Made by a program: the position numbers and the translations under genes. Below are positions 14,821 to 23,416 of a stretch of DNA of 64,000 bases, piece after piece. The notes under the pieces are model-generated. The model saw nothing but the letters and a program-made list of their open reading frames with translations, had not been told where the DNA came from and made no database searches. Origin of the DNA: an uncultured Bacilli bacterium (lineage in GTDB: Bacteria > Bacillota_I > Bacilli_A > RF39 > UBA660); assembly GCA_934130045.1 (NCBI GenBank), contig CAKOXI010000002.1, positions 1-64,000 on the forward strand. Direction: 5' to 3'. Each line of letters starts with the position of its first letter. The stretch's first letter is position 1.

Positions 14821-15645
14821 ATGCCAGAATTACCAGAAGTTGAGACTGTAAGAAAAAGTTTAAAAAAGTTAGTATTAAATAAAAAAATAGTAGGTGTAAA
14901 TATAATTTATCCAAATATAATTGAATATCCTGATATTTTAGAATTTGAAGAAAAAATTGTTAATCAAACTATTAATGATATAAAAAGAAGAGGTAAATGG
15001 TTGATGTTTGAGTTAGATAATTATTTTTTACTTAGTCATCTTAGAATGGAAGGAAAATATTTAATTAGAAAAAAAGGAGATAATTATGGTAAACATGAAC
15101 TAATTTCTTTTATTTTTTCTGATTTGACTGAATTAAGATATCAAGATGTAAGAAAATTTGGTCGTATGTATTTAATTGAAAAAAATCATGTATATGACTG
15201 TAAACCTTTAAATTCTTTAGGTTTAGAGCCTTGGGATGATAATTTGAATGTTTTATATTTAAAAGAAAAATATAAGGGGAAAAAATTACCTATAAAAACA
15301 ACTTTATTAGATCAAAGTATAATTGTAGGAATTGGTAATATTTATGCTGATGAAATTTTATTTCTAAGTCATATAAATCCTTTAAAAAAATGTTATGAAT
15401 TAAATGATAAAGAGTTAGAATCTATTATAGAAAATACTAAAAAAGTTTTGGATATGGCAATTAAAGATGGTGGTACTACTATAAAAAGTTATACATCTAG
15501 TGAAGGTGTTCATGGTAATCATCAACAATTTTTATTAGTTCATAGCAAAGAAAATGAAAATTGTCCTATATGTAATAATAAAATTATAAAAATAAAAGTT
15601 GGTGGAAGGGGAACTTATTATTGCAGTAAATGTCAAAAAATGTAG
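14821..15645 (+). CDS. mutM: Formamidopyrimidine-DNA glycosylase (Fpg/MutM)
   Basis: 274 aa, normal length. Removes 8-oxoguanine and formamidopyrimidines and nicks the abasic site. N-terminal catalytic proline follows the initiator Met in PELPEVETV (P1, E2). Then SHLRMEGKY, the helix-two-turn-helix with GIGNIYADEILF, and the C-terminal zinc finger CPICNNKI...YYCSKCQ. Presence in an anaerobe indicates exposure to oxidative damage. It lies 2 nt after the DUF1450 gene. Confidence 0.96.
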   Translation: MPELPEVETVRKSLKKLVLNKKIVGVNIIYPNIIEYPDILEFEEKIVNQTINDIKRRGKWLMFELDNYFLLSHLRMEGKYLIRKKGDNYGKHELISFIFSDLTELRYQDVRKFGRMYLIEKNHVYDCKPLNSLGLEPWDDNLNVLYLKEKYKGKKLPIKTTLLDQSIIVGIGNIYADEILFLSHINPLKKCYELNDKELESIIENTKKVLDMAIKDGGTTIKSYTSSEGVHGNHQQFLLVHSKENENCPICNNKIIKIKVGGRGTYYCSKCQKM

Positions 15646-15653
15646 GTGGTATA

Positions 15654-16814
15654 ATGAAAAAAAATGTAGTTGCATATATTATAACTATTATTTTGTCAAT
15701 TTTATATATTTTTATATTTAATAAAATATTTTGTAAAGATTTAAATTTATTTACAAATAATGATGTAATTAAAGTAAAAGTAATGGAAATTATATCTATA
15801 GATAGTTCAGAATATCAACTTGGTTTGAATGATGTACATGAGGAAAAATCAATATATTTTAAAGGAAAAATTATTAATGGTTCTAATAAAGGAAAAGTTA
15901 TTGATGGTGTACAAAAACTAAATGATATATATGCTGGAAATCAGGAACAAGTAAAAGTTGGTAATAAAGTATTGTTAATGAAATCTCAAAATATAGGTGA
16001 TGCCCAATATTTAATGACTGAATATGTAAGAAGTGATTATTTATTAATTTTAACAGTAATATTTTTATTATTTTTAATTATATTTGGTCATAAGAAAGGA
16101 CTTAATACAATTTTATCGTTAATTTTTACTTGTTTAGCTATCTTTTTAGTTTTTATACCATCGGTATTAGCTGGTAGAAGTATATACTTGTGGTCTATAA
16201 TAACATGCTTATTTATTATATTAATGACTTTGTTATTTATTAATAATTTAAGTAAAAAAACTTTGTGCGCATGTTTAAGTTGTATAGTGGGTGTATCTTT
16301 AACAGCACTTTTAACTTTACTTATGTCTAAAATTATGTCTTTAACTGGAATTTTAGATGAACAATCTTATTATTTACAATTAATGGATACTTCTAAACCT
16401 TTTGATTTAAAAGCAATTATATTTGCGGGTATTATATTAGGAGCTGTAGGCGCTATTATGGATGTAGCTGTAGAACTTTCTGCATCTTTACTAGAAGTTT
16501 ATGAAAAGGCAAAAAATGAAGATAAAAATATCAAATCATTATGGAATTCTGGCTTGAATATTGGTAGAGATATGATGGGAACCATGTCTAATACATTAGT
16601 TATGGCATATATTGGTAATTCAATTTCTACAACATTATTATTGTTATCATATAGTGGTTCTTTAATTGAATTATTAAATAGGGAAATGATTATTGTTGAA
16701 TTATTACAAATATTAGTTGGAAGTTTTGGGCTTCTATTAACTATTCCATTTACTTCTATAATTTGTTCTTTAATTTATTGTAAGAAAAATAGTATGGGGA
16801 AATGCAATGAATGA
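15654..16814 (+). CDS. YibE/F family membrane protein
   Basis: 386 aa with one N-terminal membrane segment, an extracytoplasmic domain of about 100 residues (KVKVMEIISIDSS...GNKVLLM) and about seven further membrane segments. The region IFAGIILGAVGAIMDVAVELSASL plus RDMMGTMSNTLVMAYIGNS is the YibE/F hallmark. Start is ATG 15654 with TAGGTGGT at 15643-15650; an in-frame ATG at 15630 lies inside mutM without a ribosome site. Transport role presumed, substrate unknown. It overlaps the next gene by 8 nt. Confidence 0.88.
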   Translation: MKKNVVAYIITIILSILYIFIFNKIFCKDLNLFTNNDVIKVKVMEIISIDSSEYQLGLNDVHEEKSIYFKGKIINGSNKGKVIDGVQKLNDIYAGNQEQVKVGNKVLLMKSQNIGDAQYLMTEYVRSDYLLILTVIFLLFLIIFGHKKGLNTILSLIFTCLAIFLVFIPSVLAGRSIYLWSIITCLFIILMTLLFINNLSKKTLCACLSCIVGVSLTALLTLLMSKIMSLTGILDEQSYYLQLMDTSKPFDLKAIIFAGIILGAVGAIMDVAVELSASLLEVYEKAKNEDKNIKSLWNSGLNIGRDMMGTMSNTLVMAYIGNSISTTLLLLSYSGSLIELLNREMIIVELLQILVGSFGLLLTIPFTSIICSLIYCKKNSMGKCNE

Positions 16815-18087
16815 TATTATAAATGAAGTATTAAAAAGGACAAAGTTAGAAAATTTTTATAAATTATTACAAAATAAAAATTATGAGTTGATTTACCAAT
16901 ATTATGGAAAAAATGTATATCAGTTTTTTACTCCAAAATTATATCAAAAAGAAGATATAAAAAAATTAATGATTGAAAAAAGATATGGTGAAATTTATAG
17001 TAAGTATGGATTTTCTCAAATTGTTAAAATAAAAAATTTAAGAAAATATAAATTTGATGATATAAAAAAATTAAAAGAATCTGGTAGATACGAAGATATT
17101 TATATAAAATATGGTGAAAAAGAATATAATAGGTATCTTGATATTATGAGGGAATCTGATATAAAAAATGAATTGTCAGATATTTCTAAATTTAAGCTTT
17201 ATAAGTCTAAATTTAAGTTAGTGTCTAAGATAGAATTTCTTAAAAAAATTTCTACAGCAACTATTGCAAGCTGTATGTTTATATGTGGTTTTGTTGGTTT
17301 TAATAATGGTTTAGAATTTAAGCAGAATGAAATTAGTTATTATGATGCTGTTATGGAGTATAATTCTAAAATACATTCTTATGCAAATGAAGTTAATGAA
17401 ATGAATTTATCTGATTTACAAATAATAATGAAAGTAATGGATGATATTTGGCAAGAAATGGAAGGTTATGGAAAGCCTGAACTTGATATAAGAGGATTTG
17501 AGAGAATTGATTTATTAAATGAAAATGGAGTAGGTGTATGTAGAAATATTGCTGATGATTTTACAGCTAAAATGAACGCAATTAACCCAAAATATAATGC
17601 AAGAAATGTTATTGTTTATTTTGATAATGACTGTTATAATAAAGAATCAATGGCAGATATTTCTCAAAAATACTCTAAAAGTTATTTAGAAGTGTTTGAA
17701 AATAATCAAGAAAATAATCAGGAAAATATTGAAAATGAAGATGATTTATTTAAAAAGCAACTAGGTAATCATATGGTAACTGTTTTAGATATACCAGAAG
17801 ATAATATTTCCTTAATTGTTGATGCGACTAATCCATCTATTGGATATTTAAAACAGGGAAAAATATATATGTTATCTAATTATAATGGGAAAGGATTAGA
17901 ATTTGCAAATTTTGGTCAAGTTTTCTTTAATGATACTAAGAATTACCTTAGTATTGAATTTGAAAAGGTAAATAGTGCATTTAAATTTAATGATTTAAAT
18001 GATATAAATAAAAAGTATGGTCATGATGCTCAAAATGAAGCTCTTTTATATGTTAGAGATTTAGATATTAAAAATAAAAACAGGTAA
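16807..18087 (+). CDS. Transglutaminase-like membrane protein with N-terminal repeats
   Basis: 426 aa. Residues about 15-105 hold three units of about 35 aa ending in NYELIYQYYG (25-34), RYGEIYSKYG (59-68) and RYEDIYIKYG (94-103). One membrane segment at about 148-166 separates this from a C-terminal domain with a transglutaminase/papain-like triad: Cys245 in GVGVCRNIADDF, His322 in GNHMVTVLD and Asp339 in IVDATNPSIG. The topology suggests repeats on one side and the catalytic domain on the other side of the membrane. Substrate unknown; cleavage or cross-linking of surface protein or peptide is possible. It overlaps the YibE/F gene and ends in a terminator. Confidence 0.65.
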   Translation: MNDIINEVLKRTKLENFYKLLQNKNYELIYQYYGKNVYQFFTPKLYQKEDIKKLMIEKRYGEIYSKYGFSQIVKIKNLRKYKFDDIKKLKESGRYEDIYIKYGEKEYNRYLDIMRESDIKNELSDISKFKLYKSKFKLVSKIEFLKKISTATIASCMFICGFVGFNNGLEFKQNEISYYDAVMEYNSKIHSYANEVNEMNLSDLQIIMKVMDDIWQEMEGYGKPELDIRGFERIDLLNENGVGVCRNIADDFTAKMNAINPKYNARNVIVYFDNDCYNKESMADISQKYSKSYLEVFENNQENNQENIENEDDLFKKQLGNHMVTVLDIPEDNISLIVDATNPSIGYLKQGKIYMLSNYNGKGLEFANFGQVFFNDTKNYLSIEFEKVNSAFKFNDLNDINKKYGHDAQNEALLYVRDLDIKNKNR

Positions 18088-18100
18088 AACCTGTTTTTTT
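18077..18100. terminator. Bidirectional terminator between the transglutaminase-like gene and rpmB
   Basis: Stem AACAGGT (18079-18085) / ACCTGTT (18089-18095) with T's to the right and A's to the left, so it serves the convergent genes on both strands. Confidence 0.88.
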
Positions 18101-18287
18101 ATGCTACTTCAATATCTTTACTAACTTTTTTTAATGTTCTTAATTCTCTAGCACTGATTTTAATTGAAGTTCCATCTTCTAGAGTGATTTTTTGTAAATT
18201 TGGTTTTTGAGCATGTTTAGTAGCATTACAAGCATGACTTCTTTTATTACCAAATAAAGGTTTTTTATTAGTTACTTTAATAGCCAT
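18099..18287 (-). CDS. rpmB: 50S ribosomal protein L28
   Basis: 62 aa, usual length. N-terminal MAIKVTNKKPLFGNKRSHA and C-terminal ISARELRTLKKV are clear L28 signatures. The form has no zinc-binding CxxC pair. A GGAGGAGATA ribosome site precedes ATG at 18287. Monocistronic on the minus strand, with its own SigA promoter and a shared terminator. Confidence 0.97.
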   Translation of the reverse strand: MAIKVTNKKPLFGNKRSHACNATKHAQKPNLQKITLEDGTSIKISARELRTLKKVSKDIEVA

Positions 18288-18325
18288 ATTATCTCCTCCT
18301 TTATTTTTTCTCCCTATGCCATATA

Positions 18326-18354
18326 ATTTTACTATATTATTTTAAATAAGTCAA
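18326..18354 (-). promoter_or_regulatory. SigA promoter of rpmB
   Basis: On the minus strand -35 TTGACT (18354-18349), 17-nt spacer and -10 TAAAAT (18331-18326). Confidence 0.8.
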
Positions 18355-18410
18355 ATATTTATAATATTTTTCTTAAATTTCTATTATTTATTTTTTATAA
18401 TTATTGATTG

Positions 18411-18419
18411 TGCTATAAT
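18411..18419 (+). promoter_or_regulatory. Extended -10 promoter of dnaE
   Basis: TGCTATAAT (hexamer 18414-18419) just upstream of the GGAGGGG ribosome site at 18432. The predicted start site lies near 18426, which excludes the upstream ATG at 18422. Confidence 0.7.
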
Positions 18420-18442
18420 AAATGTATGATTGGAGGGGAATT

Positions 18443-21367
18443 ATGTATACTCAATTTTATATAAAAACTGAAAATTCTTTGTTAACAAGTATGATAAAAA
18501 TATCAGATTTAGTAATACAAGCAAAGAAGTTAGGTTATAATTCTCTTTCAATAACTGATAATAATATGTATGGTGTTATGGATTTTTATCATGAATGTAT
18601 TAAAAATAATATTAAACCAATTATTGGATTAGAGGTTAATATTGATGATTGTAAATTTTTACTATATTGCATTAATTATAATGGATATAAAAATTTAATT
18701 AAAATTGCTACTTCTCAAAGTGATAATACCCTAAATTTTGATGTTTTAAAAAAATATTCTAGCGATTTAATTTGTATTGTTTTATATGAATCATTAAATC
18801 ATTTATATTCTAAATTAAAAGAAATTTATCTTAATATATATATAGGTTATAAAAATATAAGTGAAAGAAATAATTTAGATGGCGATAATTTATTGTATGT
18901 TAATGAAACTTTGTATTTAAATAAAGATGATTCTAAGTATTATAAATATTTAGTTGGAATAAGAGATAGTTTAATAATTGATAATATTAAAATTAATAAA
19001 GATAAAAATTTTTTATATCCCATTAGTGTGCTAGAAAAATTGCCAATTAAAGATTTAGAAAATAATAAAAAAATTACTGATATGTGTAATTTAAAATTGG
19101 AATTTAATTTAGATTTATTACCAATATATGATTGCCCAAATAGTTTAACTAGTTATGATTATTTAAAAAAACTATGTATTGATAATTTAAATAATTTATT
19201 TGATAATAATATTCCTAGTGATTATTTAAAAAGACTAAATTATGAAATTGATGTTATTAATAAAATGGGTTTTTGTAATTATTTTTTAATTGTCTATGAT
19301 TATGTTAAATTTGCTAAAGAAAATGATATATTAGTTGGACCCGGTAGGGGTAGTGCTGCAGGTTCATTAGTAGCTTATTCTTTAAATATTACCACAATTG
19401 ATCCTTTAAAATATAATCTTTTATTTGAAAGATTTTTAAATCCAGAACGTATAAGTATGCCAGATATTGATATTGATTTTGAATTTGATAAAAGAGATAT
19501 GGTAATTGAATATTGCGTACAAAAGTATGGAAAAAAGTGTGTTGCGCCAATTATTACTTTTGGAACATTAGGTTCAAAACAGGTTATTCGTGATGTTGCA
19601 AGAGTTATGGATATAGATATATCACTTGTTGATAATTTGTCTAAATTAATTGATTCTAAAATTAACTTAAAGGAAAATTATGAAAAAAATATTAAAATTA
19701 GAAATATGCTTAAAATAAATAGAGAACTATTTGATTTATATAAAATCGCATATAAATTTGAAGGACTTAAAAGACATAAAACTGTTCATGCCGCTGGTAT
19801 TGTTATGTCAAGAATTCCTTTAGATGATGTAATTCCCTTAGATATTCATGATAATTATTATTTGACAGGATATTCTATGGAATATTTAGAAAAAATTGGA
19901 TTACTTAAAATGGATTTTTTAGCTTTAAAAAACTTATCCATAATTTCAGATATAATAAAGCAAATAAATGTATTTGATAGTAATATTAATTTTGATAATA
20001 TTCCACTTAATAATGAATTGGCTATTGAAATTTTTAAAAATGGTTATACCTTAGGAATTTTTCAATTTGAATCAACGGGAATGATTAATTTTTTAAAAAA
20101 ATATGAAGTTACAAATTTTGATGATATTGTTGCAGCTATAGCTTTATATAGACCTGGACCAATTAAAAATATTGATACTTATATAAATAGAAAAAAGGGA
20201 TTAGAAAATATAGATTATTTGCACCCAGATTTAGAAAAAATTTTAAAACCTACTTATGGTATTATTGTATATCAGGAACAAATTATGCAAATAGCTGTTA
20301 CTTTAGCAAATTTTTCTTTGGGAGAAGCTGATATTTTAAGAAAGGCAATGAGTAAAAAAAATACTGATTTGCTATTATCTTTAAAAGAAAAATTTATAAA
20401 TCAAAGTATTAAAAATGGGTATGATAAGGAAATTGTTATTAAAATTTATGATTTTATTTTAAAGTTTGCCGAATATGGTTTTAATAAATCCCATTCTGTT
20501 TCTTATGCTATGATAGCTTATAAAATGGCTTATTTAAAAGCAAACTATAGAGAATATTTTATGAGGAGTTTATTGTCGGGTGTAATAGGTAGTGAACAAA
20601 AAACTAAAGATTATATATACGAATGTAAATTGCTTGGAATAAATTTACTTTTACCTGATATTAATTTAAGTATTGATAATTATTTTATTTATAATAATAA
20701 TTTATTATTACCATTAAATTCTATAAAAGGAATTGGTACTTCTATTGTTAAAATAATTTTAGATGAAAGAAAAAATGGTAAATTTATTGATATTTATGAT
20801 TTTATCAAAAGAGTATATAATAAAAATATAAATAAACAAATATTACTAAATTTAAATGATGCTGGTTGTTTTTTATCACTTGGAATTAGTAGAAAAAAAT
20901 TTGAAAATAATATTGATCTAATAATAAATTATGGAGAAATAGGAGAATTATTAGATGATGATTCTCTGAAACCTTTATTAAAGGATTGTGTAGAATTTTC
21001 TAATAAGGATATAATGAAAAAAGAATTAGATGTATTTGGATTTTATTTGAGTAAACATCCTGTTACAGAGTATAAATTAAAATATAAAGCTATTGATTTA
21101 AAAGATATATCATTATATTTTGATAAAAATATTGATTTAATTATATATGTTGATAAAATTAGAGTAATTAAAACAAAGAATAATGATGAGATGTGCTTTA
21201 TATCCGGTAGTGATGAAAGCTCAAATATTGAAATAGTTTTATTTCCTAAAGTATATGATTTAAATAAAAATATAGAAATAGGAAATGTTTTAAAAATTTT
21301 TGGAAAAGTCGAGAAAAGATTTGATGAATATCAAGTGGTTGCTAGTGAAATAGAAGTTATTCAATAA
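18443..21367 (+). CDS. dnaE: DNA polymerase III alpha subunit DnaE
   Basis: 974 aa, C-family replicative polymerase. Order: PHP domain (1 to about 200), polymerase domain with GPGRGSAAGSLVAYSL and catalytic Asp pair PDIDIDFEFDKRD, fingers (ALYRPGPI, IIVYQEQIMQIA), helix-hairpin-helix around NSIKGIG, and a C-terminal OB fold (IYVDKIRVIKTKNNDEMCFISGSD). Start ATG 18443 follows GGAGGGG; ATG 18422 would precede the message. The PHP metal ligands look lost: the usual HxHT(E)YS motif reads YIKTENS and TDH reads TDN. In this phylum PolC is normally the main polymerase; polC is not in the window. Confidence 0.96.
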   Translation: MYTQFYIKTENSLLTSMIKISDLVIQAKKLGYNSLSITDNNMYGVMDFYHECIKNNIKPIIGLEVNIDDCKFLLYCINYNGYKNLIKIATSQSDNTLNFDVLKKYSSDLICIVLYESLNHLYSKLKEIYLNIYIGYKNISERNNLDGDNLLYVNETLYLNKDDSKYYKYLVGIRDSLIIDNIKINKDKNFLYPISVLEKLPIKDLENNKKITDMCNLKLEFNLDLLPIYDCPNSLTSYDYLKKLCIDNLNNLFDNNIPSDYLKRLNYEIDVINKMGFCNYFLIVYDYVKFAKENDILVGPGRGSAAGSLVAYSLNITTIDPLKYNLLFERFLNPERISMPDIDIDFEFDKRDMVIEYCVQKYGKKCVAPIITFGTLGSKQVIRDVARVMDIDISLVDNLSKLIDSKINLKENYEKNIKIRNMLKINRELFDLYKIAYKFEGLKRHKTVHAAGIVMSRIPLDDVIPLDIHDNYYLTGYSMEYLEKIGLLKMDFLALKNLSIISDIIKQINVFDSNINFDNIPLNNELAIEIFKNGYTLGIFQFESTGMINFLKKYEVTNFDDIVAAIALYRPGPIKNIDTYINRKKGLENIDYLHPDLEKILKPTYGIIVYQEQIMQIAVTLANFSLGEADILRKAMSKKNTDLLLSLKEKFINQSIKNGYDKEIVIKIYDFILKFAEYGFNKSHSVSYAMIAYKMAYLKANYREYFMRSLLSGVIGSEQKTKDYIYECKLLGINLLLPDINLSIDNYFIYNNNLLLPLNSIKGIGTSIVKIILDERKNGKFIDIYDFIKRVYNKNINKQILLNLNDAGCFLSLGISRKKFENNIDLIINYGEIGELLDDDSLKPLLKDCVEFSNKDIMKKELDVFGFYLSKHPVTEYKLKYKAIDLKDISLYFDKNIDLIIYVDKIRVIKTKNNDEMCFISGSDESSNIEIVLFPKVYDLNKNIEIGNVLKIFGKVEKRFDEYQVVASEIEVIQ

Positions 21368-21437
21368 TTTTAAATGAATTTATTGATTAAAATTACAAAA
21401 AATGGTATTCTAAATAATAGAGGATGTGGTAATAAAT

Positions 21438-23222
21438 ATGTTAACTATTTATAAAAATGCAAGCAAAAAATTGATAAAAACTTTAAAAAAAGGTTTTACA
21501 TTAATAGAATTATTAGCAGTAATAGTAATACTTGCAATAATAGCGTTAATTGCGGTACCACAAGTAATTAAAATATTAAATAAGGCAAAATTATCGTCAG
21601 CTGAGGACTCTGTATATGGAATAGTAAAATCAGTAAATACTTATGTAGCTAATTTTATGTTAAAAAATGATGGTAATTATCCTGATGAAGATTTAGAATT
21701 TTCCTGTGGAAAAGAAGGGTGCAATTTAGATAACAGTTTGGAAGGTTATAATTTAAATAATTTAAAATCATTGAGTTTTAAGGGTGTTAAACCATCTTCT
21801 GGTACTGTGAAGGTAAGTAATAATGGAAAGAATGTATATGTAGATGATTTAATAATAAATGGATTTAGATGTATATATCCAAATAGTGAAGGAAAAGCAA
21901 AATGTTATACAGATGAGCAACTTAAAAACATAATAAAAATAAATAATATTGGTTTGACACCAGGTGTAGATAGTATAAAGGTAGTATTAAGTGTGAGTGG
22001 AAATATAAGTAAATACGAATATAGTATTGATAATGAAAACTTTTTTGAAAGTGATACTAATACATATACATTTAATGGTTTAGAATCCAACAAAAAATAT
22101 ACAATATATGTAAGGATATCTAATGATGATAATAAAGTAGAAGATAGTAAAGATACAATTACATTATCATTAAGTGCACCAGAAATAGAAGCAGAAAATG
22201 AACTTATTTGGACACAAAGTAAAAAAGTAACAATAAAGTATCCTGAAGGAGAAAGTTTAGAATATAGTTATATAATAAAATCTCTAGATGGAGCTACAGT
22301 AAAAAAAGAAGAAACACAAGTAATAGATAGAATATTTAATTTTGAATTAACAGAACAGGCAATTGTAGTAGCAATAGTAAAAGACAAAAATAATAAAGAA
22401 TCATATACAAAAACTATAACATATATAGATTCAACTGCTCCAACAAGTGCAACATTTGAGACAACATCAACAAGTAATAGTATAAAAGTAACAGCAAGTG
22501 GAACAGATAATGAGTCAGGAATAACACATTATCAATTCAGTAAAGATGGAGGAAATGCATGGTTACCAAGTACACCACAAACATCAAATACATATACATT
22601 TGATGGATTAACAAGTGGAAGTTATAATATAATGGTAAGAGTATATAATGGAACATATGAAAGTGGTGGAAGGTTATATAAAGATAGCGATACTAAAACG
22701 ATTACAACATTAAGACCACCTACGATAAATTCATTTACAGCTACATCTGGTTCTACAAGTGGCTATAATACAACTTCAGTTACTTTAACAGCTATAGCTA
22801 CAAGTGAAGTAGGTATTTCTAAGTATGTATTTTATCAAAGTGGAACTGTAATAAAAACTGTTGAAACATCAGCTAGTAACGCAACAGTACAAGTTACTTC
22901 ACTTGGTACCACTAGTTATCAATTTACTGTGGTAGTATATGATATTGATGGTAATAGTAGTTCATCATCATTGACAGAAAATTGCAGTAAATCTGCATCA
23001 TATGGTTGTACTACTGTATACACATGTACTGGAACAGGTAGAAAATATAGTGTTGGTGGTGGTACACCGTGTAGCAGTTGTAGTGATGTTGCTACTAGTG
23101 CAGGTAATTATGCATATAATTCATGTATGTCTAGTGGTGGTAGTCAAAGTTCTTGTTCTGCCCAAGCTAACAGTGCGGCAGCGGAAGCAGGTCAAAAGTG
23201 TTCTTCAAGCTGTTGTGGATAG
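21438..23222 (+). CDS. Large type IV pilin-like protein with Ig/FN3-type repeats and Cys-rich tail
   Basis: 594 aa. A type III signal KKG-FTLIELL (cleavage after Gly19, Glu at +5) and hydrophobic helix IVILAIIALIAVP define a prepilin. Pilins are normally 120-250 aa; here about 500 residues follow, with fibronectin-III/Ig-like segments (YEYSIDNENFFESDTNTYTF and HYQFSKDGGNAW, YKFSVYD-type repeats, APTSATF linkers) and a C-terminal stretch of about 80 residues with ten cysteines ending CSSSCCG. The Cys-rich end looks like a disulfide-knotted tip or adhesin. ATG 21438 is preferred; GTG 21426 overlaps the GAGGATGTGG ribosome site. No pilus assembly genes are adjacent. Confidence 0.78.
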   Translation: MLTIYKNASKKLIKTLKKGFTLIELLAVIVILAIIALIAVPQVIKILNKAKLSSAEDSVYGIVKSVNTYVANFMLKNDGNYPDEDLEFSCGKEGCNLDNSLEGYNLNNLKSLSFKGVKPSSGTVKVSNNGKNVYVDDLIINGFRCIYPNSEGKAKCYTDEQLKNIIKINNIGLTPGVDSIKVVLSVSGNISKYEYSIDNENFFESDTNTYTFNGLESNKKYTIYVRISNDDNKVEDSKDTITLSLSAPEIEAENELIWTQSKKVTIKYPEGESLEYSYIIKSLDGATVKKEETQVIDRIFNFELTEQAIVVAIVKDKNNKESYTKTITYIDSTAPTSATFETTSTSNSIKVTASGTDNESGITHYQFSKDGGNAWLPSTPQTSNTYTFDGLTSGSYNIMVRVYNGTYESGGRLYKDSDTKTITTLRPPTINSFTATSGSTSGYNTTSVTLTAIATSEVGISKYVFYQSGTVIKTVETSASNATVQVTSLGTTSYQFTVVVYDIDGNSSSSSLTENCSKSASYGCTTVYTCTGTGRKYSVGGGTPCSSCSDVATSAGNYAYNSCMSSGGSQSSCSAQANSAAAEAGQKCSSSCCG

Positions 23223-23282
23223 TTTTTTTCATTAATATTTAATAATTTATTGGTAATACTAATAATATAATAAATTTAAAAT

Positions 23283-23309
23283 ACACTTTCAAAAGAAGGT
23301 GTTTTTTTA
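23283..23309 (+). terminator. Terminator after the large pilin-like gene
   Basis: Stem ACACTTTC (23283-23290) / GAAGGTGT (23295-23302) with one T-G wobble and a T tail. Confidence 0.8.
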
Positions 23310-23389
23310 GTACGAGTATTTTTAAATACAAAATTATAATTATAAATCTTATAAAAATTGATTTTTATTACTCTAATAAATAATATTTA

Positions 23390-23398
23390 TGGTAAAAT
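23390..23398 (+). promoter_or_regulatory. Extended -10 promoter of gpmI
   Basis: TGGTAAAAT (hexamer 23393-23398) about 18 nt upstream of the gpmI start codon. Confidence 0.5.
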
Positions 23399-23416
23399 AT
23401 TTATGGAGATGATTAT

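Noticed and set aside
23002..23235. 77-aa frame on the plus strand within the large pilin-like gene
   Set aside because: It is in a different frame of the Cys/Ser-rich tail, has no ribosome site and its Val-rich composition is a shadow of GGT/AGT repeats.
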